From Takakia lepidozioides (Eukaryota > Streptophyta > Takakiopsida > Takakiales > Takakiaceae), in NCBI GenBank assembly GCA_030704615.1, contig CM060733.1, positions 36,022,001-36,086,000 on the forward strand: DNA of 64,000 bases. Direction: 5' to 3'. Position 1 is the first letter of the stretch. Every line of letters begins with the position of its first letter. The notes under the pieces are model-generated. The model saw nothing but the letters and a program-made list of their open reading frames with translations, had not been told where the DNA came from and did no database searches. Positions 47,230-59,403 of this stretch are shown piece by piece. A program made the translations under genes and the position numbers.

Positions 47230-48040
47230 ATTCTTTCCCGCAGTTGATGGCTAAGATCTCTTGAAGATTTGGGTCGAGGGCTCAAATCCCTAGAACTAGA
47301 ATAAAAGAAATGAATTTAGAAAAGAAAAGATGATAGGGCGCAAGATCCCGGGGTTGGGACCTTACGCCTAAGATCCCCCCAGGGAAAGAAGTTCATAAAG
47401 CTAAAACCCTAAAACTTCCCCACTTTCCCACAATAGTCAAAACTCCCAATTCCAACGTTGAAATGACCCCCAATTTTTTGAGTGCCTGCAAGTGCACCCA
47501 CGTGTACAGTTCAAAGATGTAAAAAGATGCACTATACCGACAGTTACCACGTCTTCAATGGAATGTGTAGATTCCAACTCTCGTAGTAAAAATAAGTGGA
47601 CAATATGAATAGCTTAAGAACTTACTATAGGCAGACGAGTAGGCCAGTTGTCAGCATGTCAAATCGTCCCCACCCCGCCAGCCAGTCACTCTGAGTCTTG
47701 TGTACAGACTCATACTTTGACCATGAACCTACCTACCGACAGTGAGCCCTAGTAAAGCCTACATACCGACACCAAGGCCTACTACTGCCCGCCCATCCGT
47801 AGCTACCTTGGACTGTTGACCCTATGTACTGCTCTACTCAAACCTCCAACTTTTTCCTAATTGTTTTTGAATTTAAAATAAAATAAAAAAGCCCTTTAAA
47901 AAAAAACAAAGAGCTGTGCGGATAAAAGCTGTCGGGATCGTCTCTTGAGAGCCGACAACTTCGAGCTTCGCAATCCACACCAGCTTTCCCACACATCCGA
48001 GCTTTGATTCTGCGTTTTTAATCCCAGCTTTGATTCTGCG
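47230..48040. other. Upstream region of the DUF2921 gene
   Basis: No coding sequence is recognised. It includes A-rich runs near 47875-47910, just before the gene, and short direct repeats of 'tttgattctgcg' at 48003-48040. No clear TATA box was assigned. Confidence 0.4.
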
Positions 48041-49821
48041 ATGGCGAGGTTAAGCATGTCGATGCAATGGGGCCTAGCAATTCGGCTCTTGATGGTGTGT
48101 GCATTCCACCACTTGGGCAATTCGTCCCGTCTGTATGAGCTGCCAACAGTTGCATTGGAAAGGCCGATGACTATAATCAAGTTGGAACGTCTGTATCATG
48201 TGTGGATGCTGAGAGCGGCAACGAATTTCAAGTACAATGACACCAAATTGTCGCAGGCGATGGAGCTTGCAGAGAAGGACAAGAGCAACGAATCTGTCTC
48301 GGAAAATGGAGCGGGGTTGAAGTTTCCCAGCTATCCGAAAGGAGGGAAGTGCGATTATTCGTTGGAGTATAATCTGGATCTATATGTGAGGGATCGTCTG
48401 CAGATTCTGTGGATTGATGTCATTGACATTGAGGATTGTGGCGGGACTCTCCTTAAATCCCACTCTTATCAGCGGACGATGGCAGTCCCCCAACCCGCGG
48501 CTCAAACAGATTCCCAATCAGACTCCCATGACCCGTTTTCTAAAGTAGTTGTGAGCATCGGGGGTGCTCCTGGCTTTGACTTCTTTGGGGAAGGCGTGTA
48601 CTCTTCAGTTACAGGGCGGATGCATTTGGTTGGTTGTTTGAGGAATCAGGAACCTGCATACCTGGGAAAAGCTGATGAGGGGGGTCCCTCCCTGAACGAG
48701 ACTTGGGAGAGTGAGGTCATTGAAGGTGACTGCCATGTCTCTGCCACGGTACAGTATCCTCCTCTCAATCCGTTCTGGGTGAGACAGCGCAAGCTGAAGC
48801 TGATTCTCCAAAGCAGCCGTGAGGAAAACGATGCTCTCTATTTCAAACCTCGAGAGAAGATTATTTCCGTTGGGCGTAAAGAACAGACAACGTTTCAGTC
48901 GCAAGAGTTGCTGTATGGATTGTTGCTGTGTGGATTGTCGCCGTACTGTGCATCATAGGGCAGATTGAGCATGGGAGAAGAAACAAGGATGCGCTGCCAT
49001 ACGTGTCGCTGAGCATGCTCACCCTTCAGATTCTAAACTACTTGAGTTACTCGCCCATGTTTTCACGCATGGATCACTTAAGTGTTTTCGAAAGGGAGCT
49101 CAGATTCACATACGATTCCACATTCTCGGTTCCCGCAGACTTCTCAAACGGGCCATTTGCACTAGCAGCAGTGCTTTTATGTGTGTGGATAGGTCATAAG
49201 GTGGGGGATGCCAGGAGAATTATGAGCCTGAGAGTGCGGCGGGGCCGACTAGGGGCAATACCCCCCCCAAGCGATTGGATAGTCACATCTACAAGCCTTG
49301 CCATCTATGCTTTCATCATTCCCGTGTTATTCTTCAGCCTTAGTCTTGGGGAATATCCTTCCTTGTGGTACGGGGAACTGATTGCATCCAGTAGGGTGCA
49401 GGAGTTTGGGGCCAGGCTCTTCGTGGACCTGTTCCTAGTGCCACAGGTAGTTGGAAACTATGTGTGGAACATTCACAGTCGCCCATTGAGTCGTGGTTTC
49501 TATGCTGGAATTTCGCTACTCCGGTTGCTGCCATACCTGTACCGGATATCCCAGCATCTCGAATTGCTGCCAATCTTCGAAGTAATGGACACATTGTACT
49601 TAAGTCCAACACAAGAAAGAGTAGACTTCGCCTCATCTCGATACGACATTGCAATAGCATCGTGCATGGGGCTGCTTGCAGTTACCATCTACCTTCAGCA
49701 ACAATGGGGTGGCCGGTTTGGTTCTCTTCTACCCACATCTCCTCCTCACCCTGTCAAACCACAACTGGACAATCCTGACCCATCAAACAAGTATTTCGGA
49801 GGAGAAGACGAGCTCCTTTGA
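48041..49821 (+). pseudogene. DUF2921-family membrane protein, single exon, with a frameshift
   Basis: A plant-specific multi-pass membrane protein family; no enzymatic function is established, though FLYING SAUCER-type RING proteins share part of the fold. Frame one (48041-48958) has an N-terminal hydrophobic segment (residues 9-27) and a lumenal part with 'GEGVYSSVTGRMHLVGC', 'DCHVSATVQYPPLNPFW' and 'ENDALYFKP'. Frame two carries about seven membrane helices, with 'SRGFYAGISLLRLLPYLYRI' and 'SCMGLLAVTIYLQQQWGG', and ends at 49821. Both halves match the family in order, so one protein of about 590 aa is implied. The change of frame must fall between 48880 and 48906, just before a 15-bp repeat encoding VAVWI-VAVWI-VAV. 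Family members are often longer (about 900 aa), so the N-terminus is short. It is a real gene with a sequence error or a recent pseudogene. No RING finger is present. Confidence 0.75.
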
Positions 49822-51501
49822 GGAAAACTGATACCTTAACACCTCTGGAGTGTAGGTACGCAGAGGGACAAATTCACAGAGCCTGACTGCCCCCACTTAG
49901 TAAGATCTCTTTGCTGCCATCTTTCTTTCCTCTCGAATGAATTATACTGTCACACAGCTAAGTCTTGCTGGCCGAATAACATGTTGTTCCATCTCCTTCT
50001 GTTGGGCAGTTGAAATCCTTGCCAACAGTGGGCGCACTATAGTGCACAGTGGACTGTTGGTGCATGCATAGAAGCCGCACCCTAATGTGAAGGATAGTCA
50101 ATCTTCTTATGTCAAGCATGTCCTGTTCCGTACTGAAAACTGTTAAGCAATTCAGGTCCGGTGTTCCTACTTGAACATTGCGCAGAGATTTCGCGATGCA
50201 ATTTAAGCCGAAAACTGTATTAGAATGTAGGTTGGCATCACTGTTGCACATGGAAGGGCAACCCCTGCCCATCTATAGCACTCATTGTTCTCCACAACTT
50301 GAATAAGAGGATGGAGAAAGTACCGATTGGTGCACTCGACCATCTCCATGCTGGGAATCCCACTTGTCCCTGGCCCTCTCCAGTGGGTCCCCACGAGTAT
50401 GACGTTTAAAGCATAAGAAGGCTAAAGCATAAGAAGGCTCGCTTTTTAGAGTGAAGGCTCGCTTTCTTTTTTGAGCAGCTTCGTCTCAAGCATTAGAGAT
50501 GGCATACCTCGTTGCTTTCTCTCTAGTGTTGCTTTTGCTGCTTCGGGTAACTCTTCTGTTACGATATTGTTTTGGGATACTTTCTCTTGCTCTCTTCACC
50601 TTTCAGCCACAAGCTCAAAATACTTGACTCCAAGCACGGTGACCTGATCAACTTTCCTACTGTATACGCAATGCCCAACTATGACGTTAACCAAAAGAAG
50701 AAAGATGGAATAATTAGACTGACATAGCTTGCAGGGAAGGGATACGTGGGCCCATAACCTATTTAAGCAAAGCAATCACTCGCACAAGAGGCACATTGGA
50801 ATGATAAAAAGGAATGTATTAGTTGTAGATCTCAGATTGCACTACACAGCAAAAGCCTCCGTGATTGCCTCACACACTGACTTATTGCAACTCCAGCATC
50901 TGTACGCACTCTGCCACTGAACTACCGTATATAGGTAGTCACACCATTGCCAAGCTTTCATGCATCCTTGGTAGGGATGCTTGCATATAATGTCAACTAA
51001 TCGTTCCCTAACGTATCAAGAACCTGTATATACCAAGAACCTGTATAGAGCAACTAACCTCATACTGTATAAGAACCTAGATATATTACTACTACAGTCT
51101 GCCACCCATTTATCACCATGGTAGCTCACTTGGAATGGAGCCTCGTTTTCACTGCTAAACCTTGGAACGTTTCCCATAGGGAGCGAGCTACAATGTGCCC
51201 AAAATGAGCATTGCACAACCAGCGAAGTAGAAGAGACAAGGATATCTTAACGTGAATTGATAAATCTTATTTGTTACAATTGCTTGTACAGTCACTGGGT
51301 CATGAACTTTTAGTTTTGTTTGTGTCGGGAACCTCCCTTACATCATAGAACTTCTGAGAGAAACCTGCAAGACCTTCACTTCAGCACTTATGATGAGAGG
51401 ATCAAACCAGTACTGGACCAAACGTCTATTAAGTATGATATTGAGACACTAGCCACAAAGCCTGCGAGCTGAAGATTTGGAAACGTTCCACTGGCAATGG
51501 C
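49822..51501. other. Intergenic region between the DUF2921 and HSP70 genes
   Basis: The two genes converge, so both 3' UTRs lie here. One weak candidate gene is listed separately. Short repeats such as 'aaagcataagaaggct' occur twice at 50407-50441, and 'tataccaagaacctgtata' near 51020-51045. Nothing else is recognised. Confidence 0.4.
50499..50727 (+). CDS. Possible small secreted-protein fragment (weak)
   Basis: From 50499 a reading frame starts 'MAYLVAFSLVLLLLLR', a plausible signal peptide, followed by a GT donor. After a 'cacctttcag' acceptor-like site, 50607-50727 encodes 'HKLKILDSKHGDLINFP' and continues to a stop at 50725-50727. The donor and acceptor phases do not match cleanly, and I do not recognise the product. 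It may be chance. Confidence 0.15.
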
Positions 51502-53908
51502 TTAATCGACTTCTTCAATATGAGGACCTCGCCCACTGGATCCATCTGCAGAGCCGCCATAGCTTCCACCGTTGGCGTCTGGGCCTACACCGCCCCCATC
51601 TCCCTGGTACATCCGGGAAATAATCGGGTTGGATATGTTTTCTAACTCCTTCATTCTGTCTTCGAGTTCATCCACCTCGGCAAGTTGGTTGTGATCCAAC
51701 CAATCTATGGTGTCATTGACCGCATTCTCAATCGATTCCTTGTCGGAACTGGTCAACTTGCCCGCGACTTTCTCGTCTCTAATTGTGTTCCTCATGTTGT
51801 AAGCAAAATTCTCAAGGGCGTTTTTGGCCTCCACCTTCCTCTTGACTTGCTCATCTTCAGACTTGTATGTCTCCGCATCCTGCACCATCTTGTCGATGTC
51901 CTCCTTGCTTAATCTTCCCTTATCATTTGTGATGGTGATGTTGTTCTTCACACCAGCAGTCTTATCTTCCGCTGCTACATTCAAGATGCCATTGGCATCA
52001 ATATCAAAGGTGACGTTGACTTGCGGTACACCCCTGGGAGCGGGTGGAATCCCTGACAGTTCAAACTTCCCAAGGAGATTATTATCCCTCGTTCTGGCCC
52101 TCTCCCCTTCGTAAACCTGAATAAGCACGCCAGGCTGATTATCTGCGTAAGTTGAGAACACTTGCTCCTTTTTCGTGGGAATAGTGGTATTCCTAGGAAT
52201 CAACGTAGTCATGACACCACCAGCCGTTTCCAAACCAAGACTGAGGGGAGCAACATCTAGCAACAAAAGGTCGGACACTTTGGCATTTCCTGTTCCAGTC
52301 AGAATAGCAGCTTGTACAGCAGCGCCGTAGGCTACTGCCTCATCAGGGTTGATGCTCTTGCACAGTTCCTTCCCATTGAAGCACTCTTGGAGCAGGTTTT
52401 GAACCTTGGGAATACGAGTAGAACCTCCCACCAACACGACTTCCTTTACATGGCCTTTATCCATCTTTGCATCCCTCAAACACTTCTCCACAGGCTCCAT
52501 GCACTTTCTAAACAAGTCAATGCAGAGCTCCTCGAATCTGGCCCTGGTGATTGTGGAGTAAAAATCAACGCCTTCATACAAAGAGTCGATTTCAAGGGTG
52601 GTTTGAGCGGTCGATGAGAGCGCTCTTTTCGCCCGCTCGCAGGCTGTGCGGAGGCGGCGCAGAGCTCTGGCATTTCCACTTATGTCTTTATGGTACTTGC
52701 GCTTGAACTCCTGGACGAAATGGTTCACCATCCGGTTGTCAAAATCTTCACCGCCGAGATGAGTGTCTCCCGCTGTGGCCTTCACCTCGAAGATTCCCTC
52801 GTCAAGGGTGAGCAAAGAAACGTCGAAGGTACCTCCACCAAGATCAAAAATGAGAATGTTTTTCTCTCCTCCTACCGTTTTCTTGTCGAGACCATACGCT
52901 ATAGCTGCAGCCGTCGGCTCATTGATAATGCGAAGCACGTTCAGGCCAGCAATGACACCCGCATCTTTTGTCGCCTGCCTCTGAGAATCATTGAAGTAGG
53001 CAGGGACTGTGACCACGGCTTGAGTGATACTCGTCCCTAGGAATGCTTCAGCAATCTCTCTCATCTTCGTTAGTACCATAGAAGAAATCTCCTCAGCAGC
53101 AAACTGTTTCTTCTCGCCCTTGTACATGAGTTCAACCATGGGCTTATCGTTGGGCCCTTTGATAACTTTAAATGGCCACAACTTCATGTCGCTTTGAACG
53201 GTCGGATCGCTGAAGTGCCTCCCAATCAAACGTTTTGCATCTAGACAAAACATGTCGAAATCAGGAAACCAGGTACAGATGTTCACACTTCTAAGCTTGC
53301 ACGCTTTTGAGTTGAAAACATTTTGAGACGAGTGCAACCCACTTCGACAAGCGTCACGACTTTCCTTACTTCTAATGTTCATTATAATCGAATTTGCCAA
53401 GAAACCACTGTAGCTGGCCAGTCCTTAGAGTGCAATCGAGTCAGTATTAGCTCTCTAGACAGATCAGATCTCAGAGCAGCAGAAACACGTCTAGAATTAC
53501 AGCCTCAAGATTATGTTTGAACAATAGTTGGAGATCGGCGTATATTCGACAGACATAGGCATAACACCTATCCTCTAACTCACTCTCGTGAAAATCAGAC
53601 GGCATGCATCTCATTTTGGTTAGATTGACTGAGGCAGTTCAAAGACAGTCTAGTATCTTGACAGCAATATGTAAGCGGAGGAGATTGATTCTACCGAAGA
53701 CCGTATTCTGAGGATTCAACGCCACTTGATTCTTTGCTGCGTCACCAATGAGACGGTCGGTGTCCGTGAAAGCCACATAGGAAGGGGTAGTCCGGTTCCC
53801 CTGGTCATTCGGAATAATCTCCACACGATCATGTTGCCAGACTCCCACGCAACTATATGTTGTACCAAGATCAATACCAATTGCAGGTCCCTCTACGTTT
53901 CCGGCCAT
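51502..53908 (-). CDS. HSP70: Cytosolic HSP70 / HSC70 chaperone, two exons
   Basis: An ATP-dependent chaperone of the cytosol and nucleus. Exon 1 is 53908-53695 and exon 2 is 53240-51502, joined in phase 1 at the codon for the Asp of 'DAKRLIGR', the classic plant cytosolic HSP70 intron position. The protein is 650 aa. Signature 1 is IDLGTTYS (12-19), signature 2 '[14 protein letters not shown]', signature 3 '[14 protein letters not shown]'. The substrate domain has '[18 protein letters not shown]', and the Gly-rich tail ends IEEVD, the co-chaperone (TPR) binding motif that marks cytosolic forms. I chose '[11 protein letters not shown]' as the start; an in-frame Met 30 bp upstream (53938) would add ten residues not found in the family. 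The intron translates openly upstream of exon 2 but is not coding. Confidence 0.97.
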
Positions 53909-54194
53909 CTCAAATCTTCCAGTTCTAACTGAGCTCACGTCGACCCCTAAGAAAGCTAGTTAATTGATCACCTACTCAGCTCAGGTGCCAAGATCTTAAC
54001 AGCAAATCGCTAACAACAATCAACAATCACTCTGGACAGAGAGGCCACTCTGGACAGACAGACTCAAGATAGGCTGTCTATTCTGCAGCTGTGCTGTTCA
54101 GGGGTCGCTCTCGAGAGCAGATCAATATACATGTGCTTGGGCAACGAAAGCCAGAATGGAACACGTCCGAAGAGCTCAGACACGGATCACTGTG

Positions 54195-54266
54195 CTTCGC
54201 GAAGACAACTGGAATTCAAATCACGAGTTCCTACGCATCCCATAGGGAGGAAACTATGAAACTTCT
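54195..54266. promoter_or_regulatory. Two HSE-like palindromes upstream of HSP70
   Basis: CTTCGCGAAG at 54195-54204 and TGAAACTTCT at 54257-54266 both fit the alternating GAAnnTTC / TTCnnGAA rule of heat-shock factor sites. They lie about 290-360 bp upstream of the HSP70 start codon. Functional plant elements usually have three contiguous units, so these are weak. No TATA box fits unambiguously between them and the ATG. Confidence 0.35.
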
Positions 54267-54329
54267 CAAAGATACTCGATTAATTATATGTTCAAAACAG
54301 CAGTGGGCACACAAGAATTTTTAATATGA

Positions 54330-56485
54330 AAGTTGAACTGTTGAAGATTCCCAGAGTTCGAGGCCTTTCACAGTCGTTCTCCACCTGTTCTGGAGCCTTC
54401 AGGACGTGTAACGCATGCGTCTCGCCCTGCATGGTCATGGTCATGGTTATAAAGCACCATTTCATTTCATTTCATTTCATTCTTCAAGTCAAAAACGCTG
54501 TAGAAGAGCTCGCTACTACAAAACTTCGAGATCGCCCTGGGATCGGATGTCTGGACGACATGCACTGGCGCGCGACTGTAGTCTCCACTCCATCGTGACC
54601 TTTAATGCCTCTTGCACCTTTGGACGGTAGGCCGAGGCCCATTGAAATTTCCTTCTTTCGGGCTACGTTAAGTGTGAAGTAATGAAATTGCAGTCCATCG
54701 TCGGATAACGTTGAGCTGGCTCGGGGCTTTCACGCCGCGACGAGTGGCAAGCTTCACGTGCATGCCCGCCATGCGAACTCTCTTCCGTCAGCCATCTACA
54801 GCTTCACCATGTAGGCTAATTGAAGATACGAGCTCTCCTCGCCATGGCTGTTGATGACTCCTGTTCATGTGTCAGGAGGGCCTGGAGCTTACGCAAGGAG
54901 GGCCTGGAGCGGGTTGATTTGCGTGAAGCCCAGCTAGATGCGGCCTATATCTTACTTGGTTTTGTATGAACCTATAGATCAGCATGTGCTTGTGAGATAA
55001 TTCTGTACGAACAAAATGATCCAAACATTGGATGATCACAGACCTGTAGATTGTACTTTAGTTTTCCTCATGAAGCTGGATCAGAGCTGGGAGGCCCAGT
55101 CAAGTGCTGGTCTTGATGCACAGATTATCCCTCTTGTTGTGAGCCTCAGGACGACTCATTCTCGACTCATTAACTCTCATAAGGCTCCACACTGGGCATT
55201 AGACGGAGTGCCCTCTTTGTTTTTGGTCTAGTGTTGATCTCACAACATGTATGCAACGTGGGAGAAAAAACATGAAACTTATCATACCTGCAACCTTTGC
55301 TGAGCCATGTGTGGAGTGGACCTCAGAACTGACTTCAAGTAACTACCCATCACGAATTTTGGTATAGGCTTGCAGAAAAAGATATGTATAGCATATGAAT
55401 GGCATGACTCTCTCCTACATGTTTTGCCCTGCCGTCCCAAGCACTTCTCTGCAGCACCTCAAATGAGCAAAATAACTGACTCTCAAGGGCCATTGCAACA
55501 GAAGGTGAGTGGGAGATTGATTGTCGTTTAACGAATTAGTGGAGGTCAGTTTTTTGAAGAAAACATTCTTTCAAAATTCATCTTAGGTTGTTGTCACTTC
55601 TGTATAGGGAGCACCTTTCTCACCAATTTTCATCTTTTGCTTCTTGTTGCCCTTCTGCACTGCAGGTAGGCGGATATCGTTCAAGAAAAAATATCGCCCA
55701 ATCGTTCAAGAAAAAAATTTAAGCAAATTGGACATGTAGGAAGCTGACCAAACAAAGGTGGCTGTAGCATGCGGGCCCACATGGCTAATGTGAAAGAATC
55801 TGGAGAGGGCCTATTTGGAGGGTAGTCTGGAGACGCTGATCTCCCCTAAAGCTGTCACAAGTCACTGTCACCACGTCTTGGAGGCCTTGAGGAGAACGTG
55901 GTGGAGGGGAAGGCCCGAGGAGGTGAGTGGCGGGTCCGAGTGGGCTACACGAGCATCGCGCTTAGGCTGCTTGGTGGGCCGTCTCTCTCACAATGCTCCC
56001 GTTGCCGTTCTGGCATCTCGCACTCCATAGTTGCTTAACAATAATGCAAAATTTTGCAAAAGCTTAAGGTTGGGATGGTTTTATAAAGGAGTTATTCATG
56101 TGACCACTTGGTTTTTCTCACTCTGTTATGGCCCACAATCCAAGTTCTTGCAAATAAAACAATAGTAATGCCAATTCAATGATGGTCAAGCAGCTGCAAC
56201 AGGCAGGTAGACTCAATACTGCAATTCTGTGCAGTATAGCAGTGCAAATAATCTACAACTGCTATGAAGAGGAGTAAGCATCTTTACTGATCTTCTCAAG
56301 CCTCAGTACATGCGTGATCCTGAGTGTGCATCAGCTTACTTGCAACAACACACTTGGAAGCAGCGAAATATCAACAAAAAGCCGTCTGCTATCTGGATGA
56401 AAACCAATCCTCAGTTCCTTTCTCAAATAGGAAGTGGCATTCCATGTTCACCCCACCTTGTAGCAGCTGCACATCCTCTACCAAT
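54330..56485. other. Intergenic region between HSP70 and the carrier gene
   Basis: No gene was recognised. At 54447-54485 'ggttataaagcaccatttc' followed by (ATTTC)n is the inverted AAATG tail of the dispersed repeat family. Near 54870-54915 'aggagggcctggagc' is repeated in tandem, inside a 41-codon ORF from 54844 that matches nothing known. Near 55680-55725 'cgttcaagaaaaaa' is repeated. The rest is unremarkable. Confidence 0.4.
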
Positions 56486-59403
56486 TCACAATGACTGCAT
56501 TTCCAATCTTTGTTTAGCAGAATCTTTCTTCTCCAGATGCTTAATAAGCAGGAATCCCCTTGTAGTCTCGAAAGCAAAAAACCCAATTGCCGAAAAGCAT
56601 GCACTGTAGAACAATCGGGGTCCCATTCCCTTCATGAGCCCTGGTAAACCTTCCTCCAACCATATCTGCCGCAACATTGAAGCAACCCCTGAGTATGTAT
56701 AGGCGGCTATGGCTTGTGTCCGAGCTGTGGCTTCAGCACTCATCCCTACCATTCCTGTATTGGACACTGAAAGGCGGGCCTGTGTCATCAATCGTGTCTT
56801 AACGACGTCCAGCGGGGTGGTCACCATTGCTGACAATGCTCCAGCCATTGCTCCCGACAAGACACTTTGCCAAGGATCGAGCACGGATTTTCCACTTTTC
56901 CTTAGCCATGCAAATTTCAAGTACTCCTGGTAGGGGAAGTCACCAATACACACCATTTAGATCATATACAGCTTAGACTTTGGTTGCTGACACAGGAGAC
57001 CAAAGAAGTCGCACAGAACAGGGGCCTAGCATAAGGTAGACTTCAGTAAGATGTTATGCTGTGCACATGGGTCAATGATCCTGAAGGCTGGCAGGATTTC
57101 ATGACGTAGAAGTAAGATCTCCTATGTAGTAGGGCTCTACCCAAGCAAAAGTCATATTGGAAGGTAGATTGGCACATGCACTCACATACAAGGCCCAACA
57201 CCCTTTTTGATGACATTTCGTAAGGATATTTACATTGAGTCTTTGACTGGGTTGAAGCAAACAAGTTTCAATAGGGAATCTTGGTAGTTTCCTCATGGAC
57301 AAACATTCTCAATATGTTGTCCAGCAGGTGATAAAGGATGTCTAGTTGAATCTTTACAACCTAGCTTTTCAGGACGATGGGGTCAATGTAAATCTTCAAC
57401 CAGGAAAAAGCGCCCACTTCAACCTGACATACTTACAAAAGTTGAAAAATTAATCACGTTGGACGGTAGATTTCGCAAAAGTGCAGCTGAATAACCCGCA
57501 TATAAACTTACAAACCCTTCAGTCTGGATAGTGCGCATAAAAACTGCACTTGCTGAGCCAACCGCGCCAGTTTGCATTCGCTGTTTGATCACTTCCTTGG
57601 GTACAAATATTGCTGATGATGTGATATTGCCAAGAGCGGCTGCCAGAGGAGGAATTATAGCCCTAGGGCAGTTGGTTATGGAAGAGAACACAGCCTTGCC
57701 CAGTTCATAGGTTCCAAAGTAGACAGAAGAGGAGATGATGGAACCTACAATTGCAGCATGGATCCCACAATAGAGGCCCGCTATCCCTTGATCAGCAAGT
57801 ACCTGAAGCAAGTTCCAACACGTATATTACAAAATGATCCCTTTGTTCTACTCACATCCAGCCACCACTTAAAAACAGGAAACTTAGATCCAAACATCAA
57901 TACAGAAAACACAATTGGTTCTTTTACTGCCAGAAGAACCAGATGAAGTTATACAATGCCCTAATGCTGAGTTTCCTACCTTTCATGGCTTGTCCTACTA
58001 TCACCAAGACAAGACTGTCCACACCCAGATCACAGGAATACTAGGGCTCCAGCCAACACCAAGTCCTTCACCCAACATCTGATGACTGATCCATCAGAAA
58101 ATCCAAATTCAACACTATTGGATTGTCCACACAAGTGCCCAACCAGGACAACCTACGTCTTTTGTCTTGAGTTGACCACCTAATATTCGACATTGGCATT
58201 CACCATCAAGAAAATAACAAAGCAAATAAATATTTAGTGTGGTCTCTGTCACATGAGAGAGAGAGACCTTGGACACTACATCAAGGGGCCCTGAGTACAT
58301 TTGTGATGCCCCACGAGTCTGCAGCTTTGTCTTCACAGTGTCAATAGGATGGAGGGTTGCATTTGTAAACCCTCCTGAAATACCCCCTGCTATTGCACCA
58401 ATACCTGCCCTTTCTAGCAATGGAATCTGCATCACCATCCGTCTTGCTTGTGTGCTCACTGCTGTAATGCCCCTGACAATGAGTTCACCACATGTCAGCA
58501 ATGCATGTGACAAAGTATGGGTGATTGAAAGTGGAGAAGAGAAAACTGTAAGGTCAGGTCTTCAGTGATGTTCTGGAAGAAGCTGGGCCCAAAGAACTAT
58601 GAAATAGTGACACTAAGCATCACCAATTAGCAATGTTGGAAACAGAGTAGCCACAAAATCACACATGGATTTGTTTGGCCTGACCAACCTGTGCTTAATA
58701 ATCTTCCTTGATACAATGCGGGAGTGCAATTAGGGAATCAGCCTCGTAGAGACCAAAGGCAGTATAAACAATTCCAACCCTTCGGTTTCATTCAACCATA
58801 CTTATAATATTGGATTTCTGTCCTTGCCTTGAATCAGAACATGTTCCAAGTATAACACAAAGATCTAGAATCATGTCCAAAAATGGGAGCACAATTGGGA
58901 TGATTAGGTAGGTGGGTTTAATATCGATCAGCAAACGCATCATCATGATCCCATATTTACGGCGAGAATTCCATTTCGGCCATTCTGATGCCAGAATGAA
59001 AAGCTGACCTGAAAACTTGATTCAGCCGGGGATTGCTCTCTTCCACGAATCGCCCTACACCTCCTCCCTGCCACGACTCCAAAGGCTTCGACACCGAAAG
59101 AATTACAAAAGACATGGGCGACTCAGAAATTGAACCGCTACATTTTCCCACAAAATCAACTGAACCCCACCCAAATTGGACACCGCTGGAAGGCGCATCG
59201 AAATCTCTTTCTCTCACAATATCTGAGTACGAGGGAACACTCCCCAGAGATCTAACCTGCGAAATCGAAAAATCAAACCGTCTAGGATCCTCATCATACT
59301 CGAGGGCATACATCTTCTGGGGTGAAACGGTGATCATTAACCGCCCCATCAGATCGCGAGAAAACTCGCAAGGCTCTGAGCATGACTTGAGTGTGCACCC
59401 CAA
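56486..59403 (-). CDS. MFL1: Mitoferrin-like chloroplast carrier (mitochondrial carrier family)
   Basis: A six-helix solute carrier most like Arabidopsis MIT FERRIN-LIKE1, a chloroplast envelope protein linked to iron. Exons on the minus strand: 59403-59009, 58472-58268, 57802-57437 and 56926-56486, all GT-AG, phases 2, 0 and 0, giving 468 aa. The three carrier repeats have 'HPIDTVKTKLQTRG' (Pro174), 'VPKEVIKQRMQTGA' and 'TPLDVVKTRLMTQA'. Flanking motifs match the MFL1 type: 'IPLLERAGIGAIAGG', 'SSSVYFGTYELGKA', 'LYAGYSAALLRNLPSNV' and 'GPRLFYSACFSAIGFFAFET'. The second repeat has Lys-Glu in place of the usual Asp in PxD, as in other MFL1 proteins. Exon 1 supplies 131 residues that would include the transit peptide. 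It joins in the right phase but is not conserved in sequence, so its assignment is less sure (about 0.5). Confidence 0.87.

Noticed and set aside
48778-48898. Possible 121-nt GT-AG intron that would restore the DUF2921 frame
   Set aside because: Removing it would delete the conserved 'ENDALYFKP' region. Coding constraint across it argues for a frameshift instead.
53241-53400. In-frame open sequence upstream of HSP70 exon 2, making an apparent 632-residue ORF
   Set aside because: It replaces the conserved N-terminal ATPase segment with unrelated sequence. The true first exon with '[11 protein letters not shown]' lies upstream and joins at the canonical intron position.
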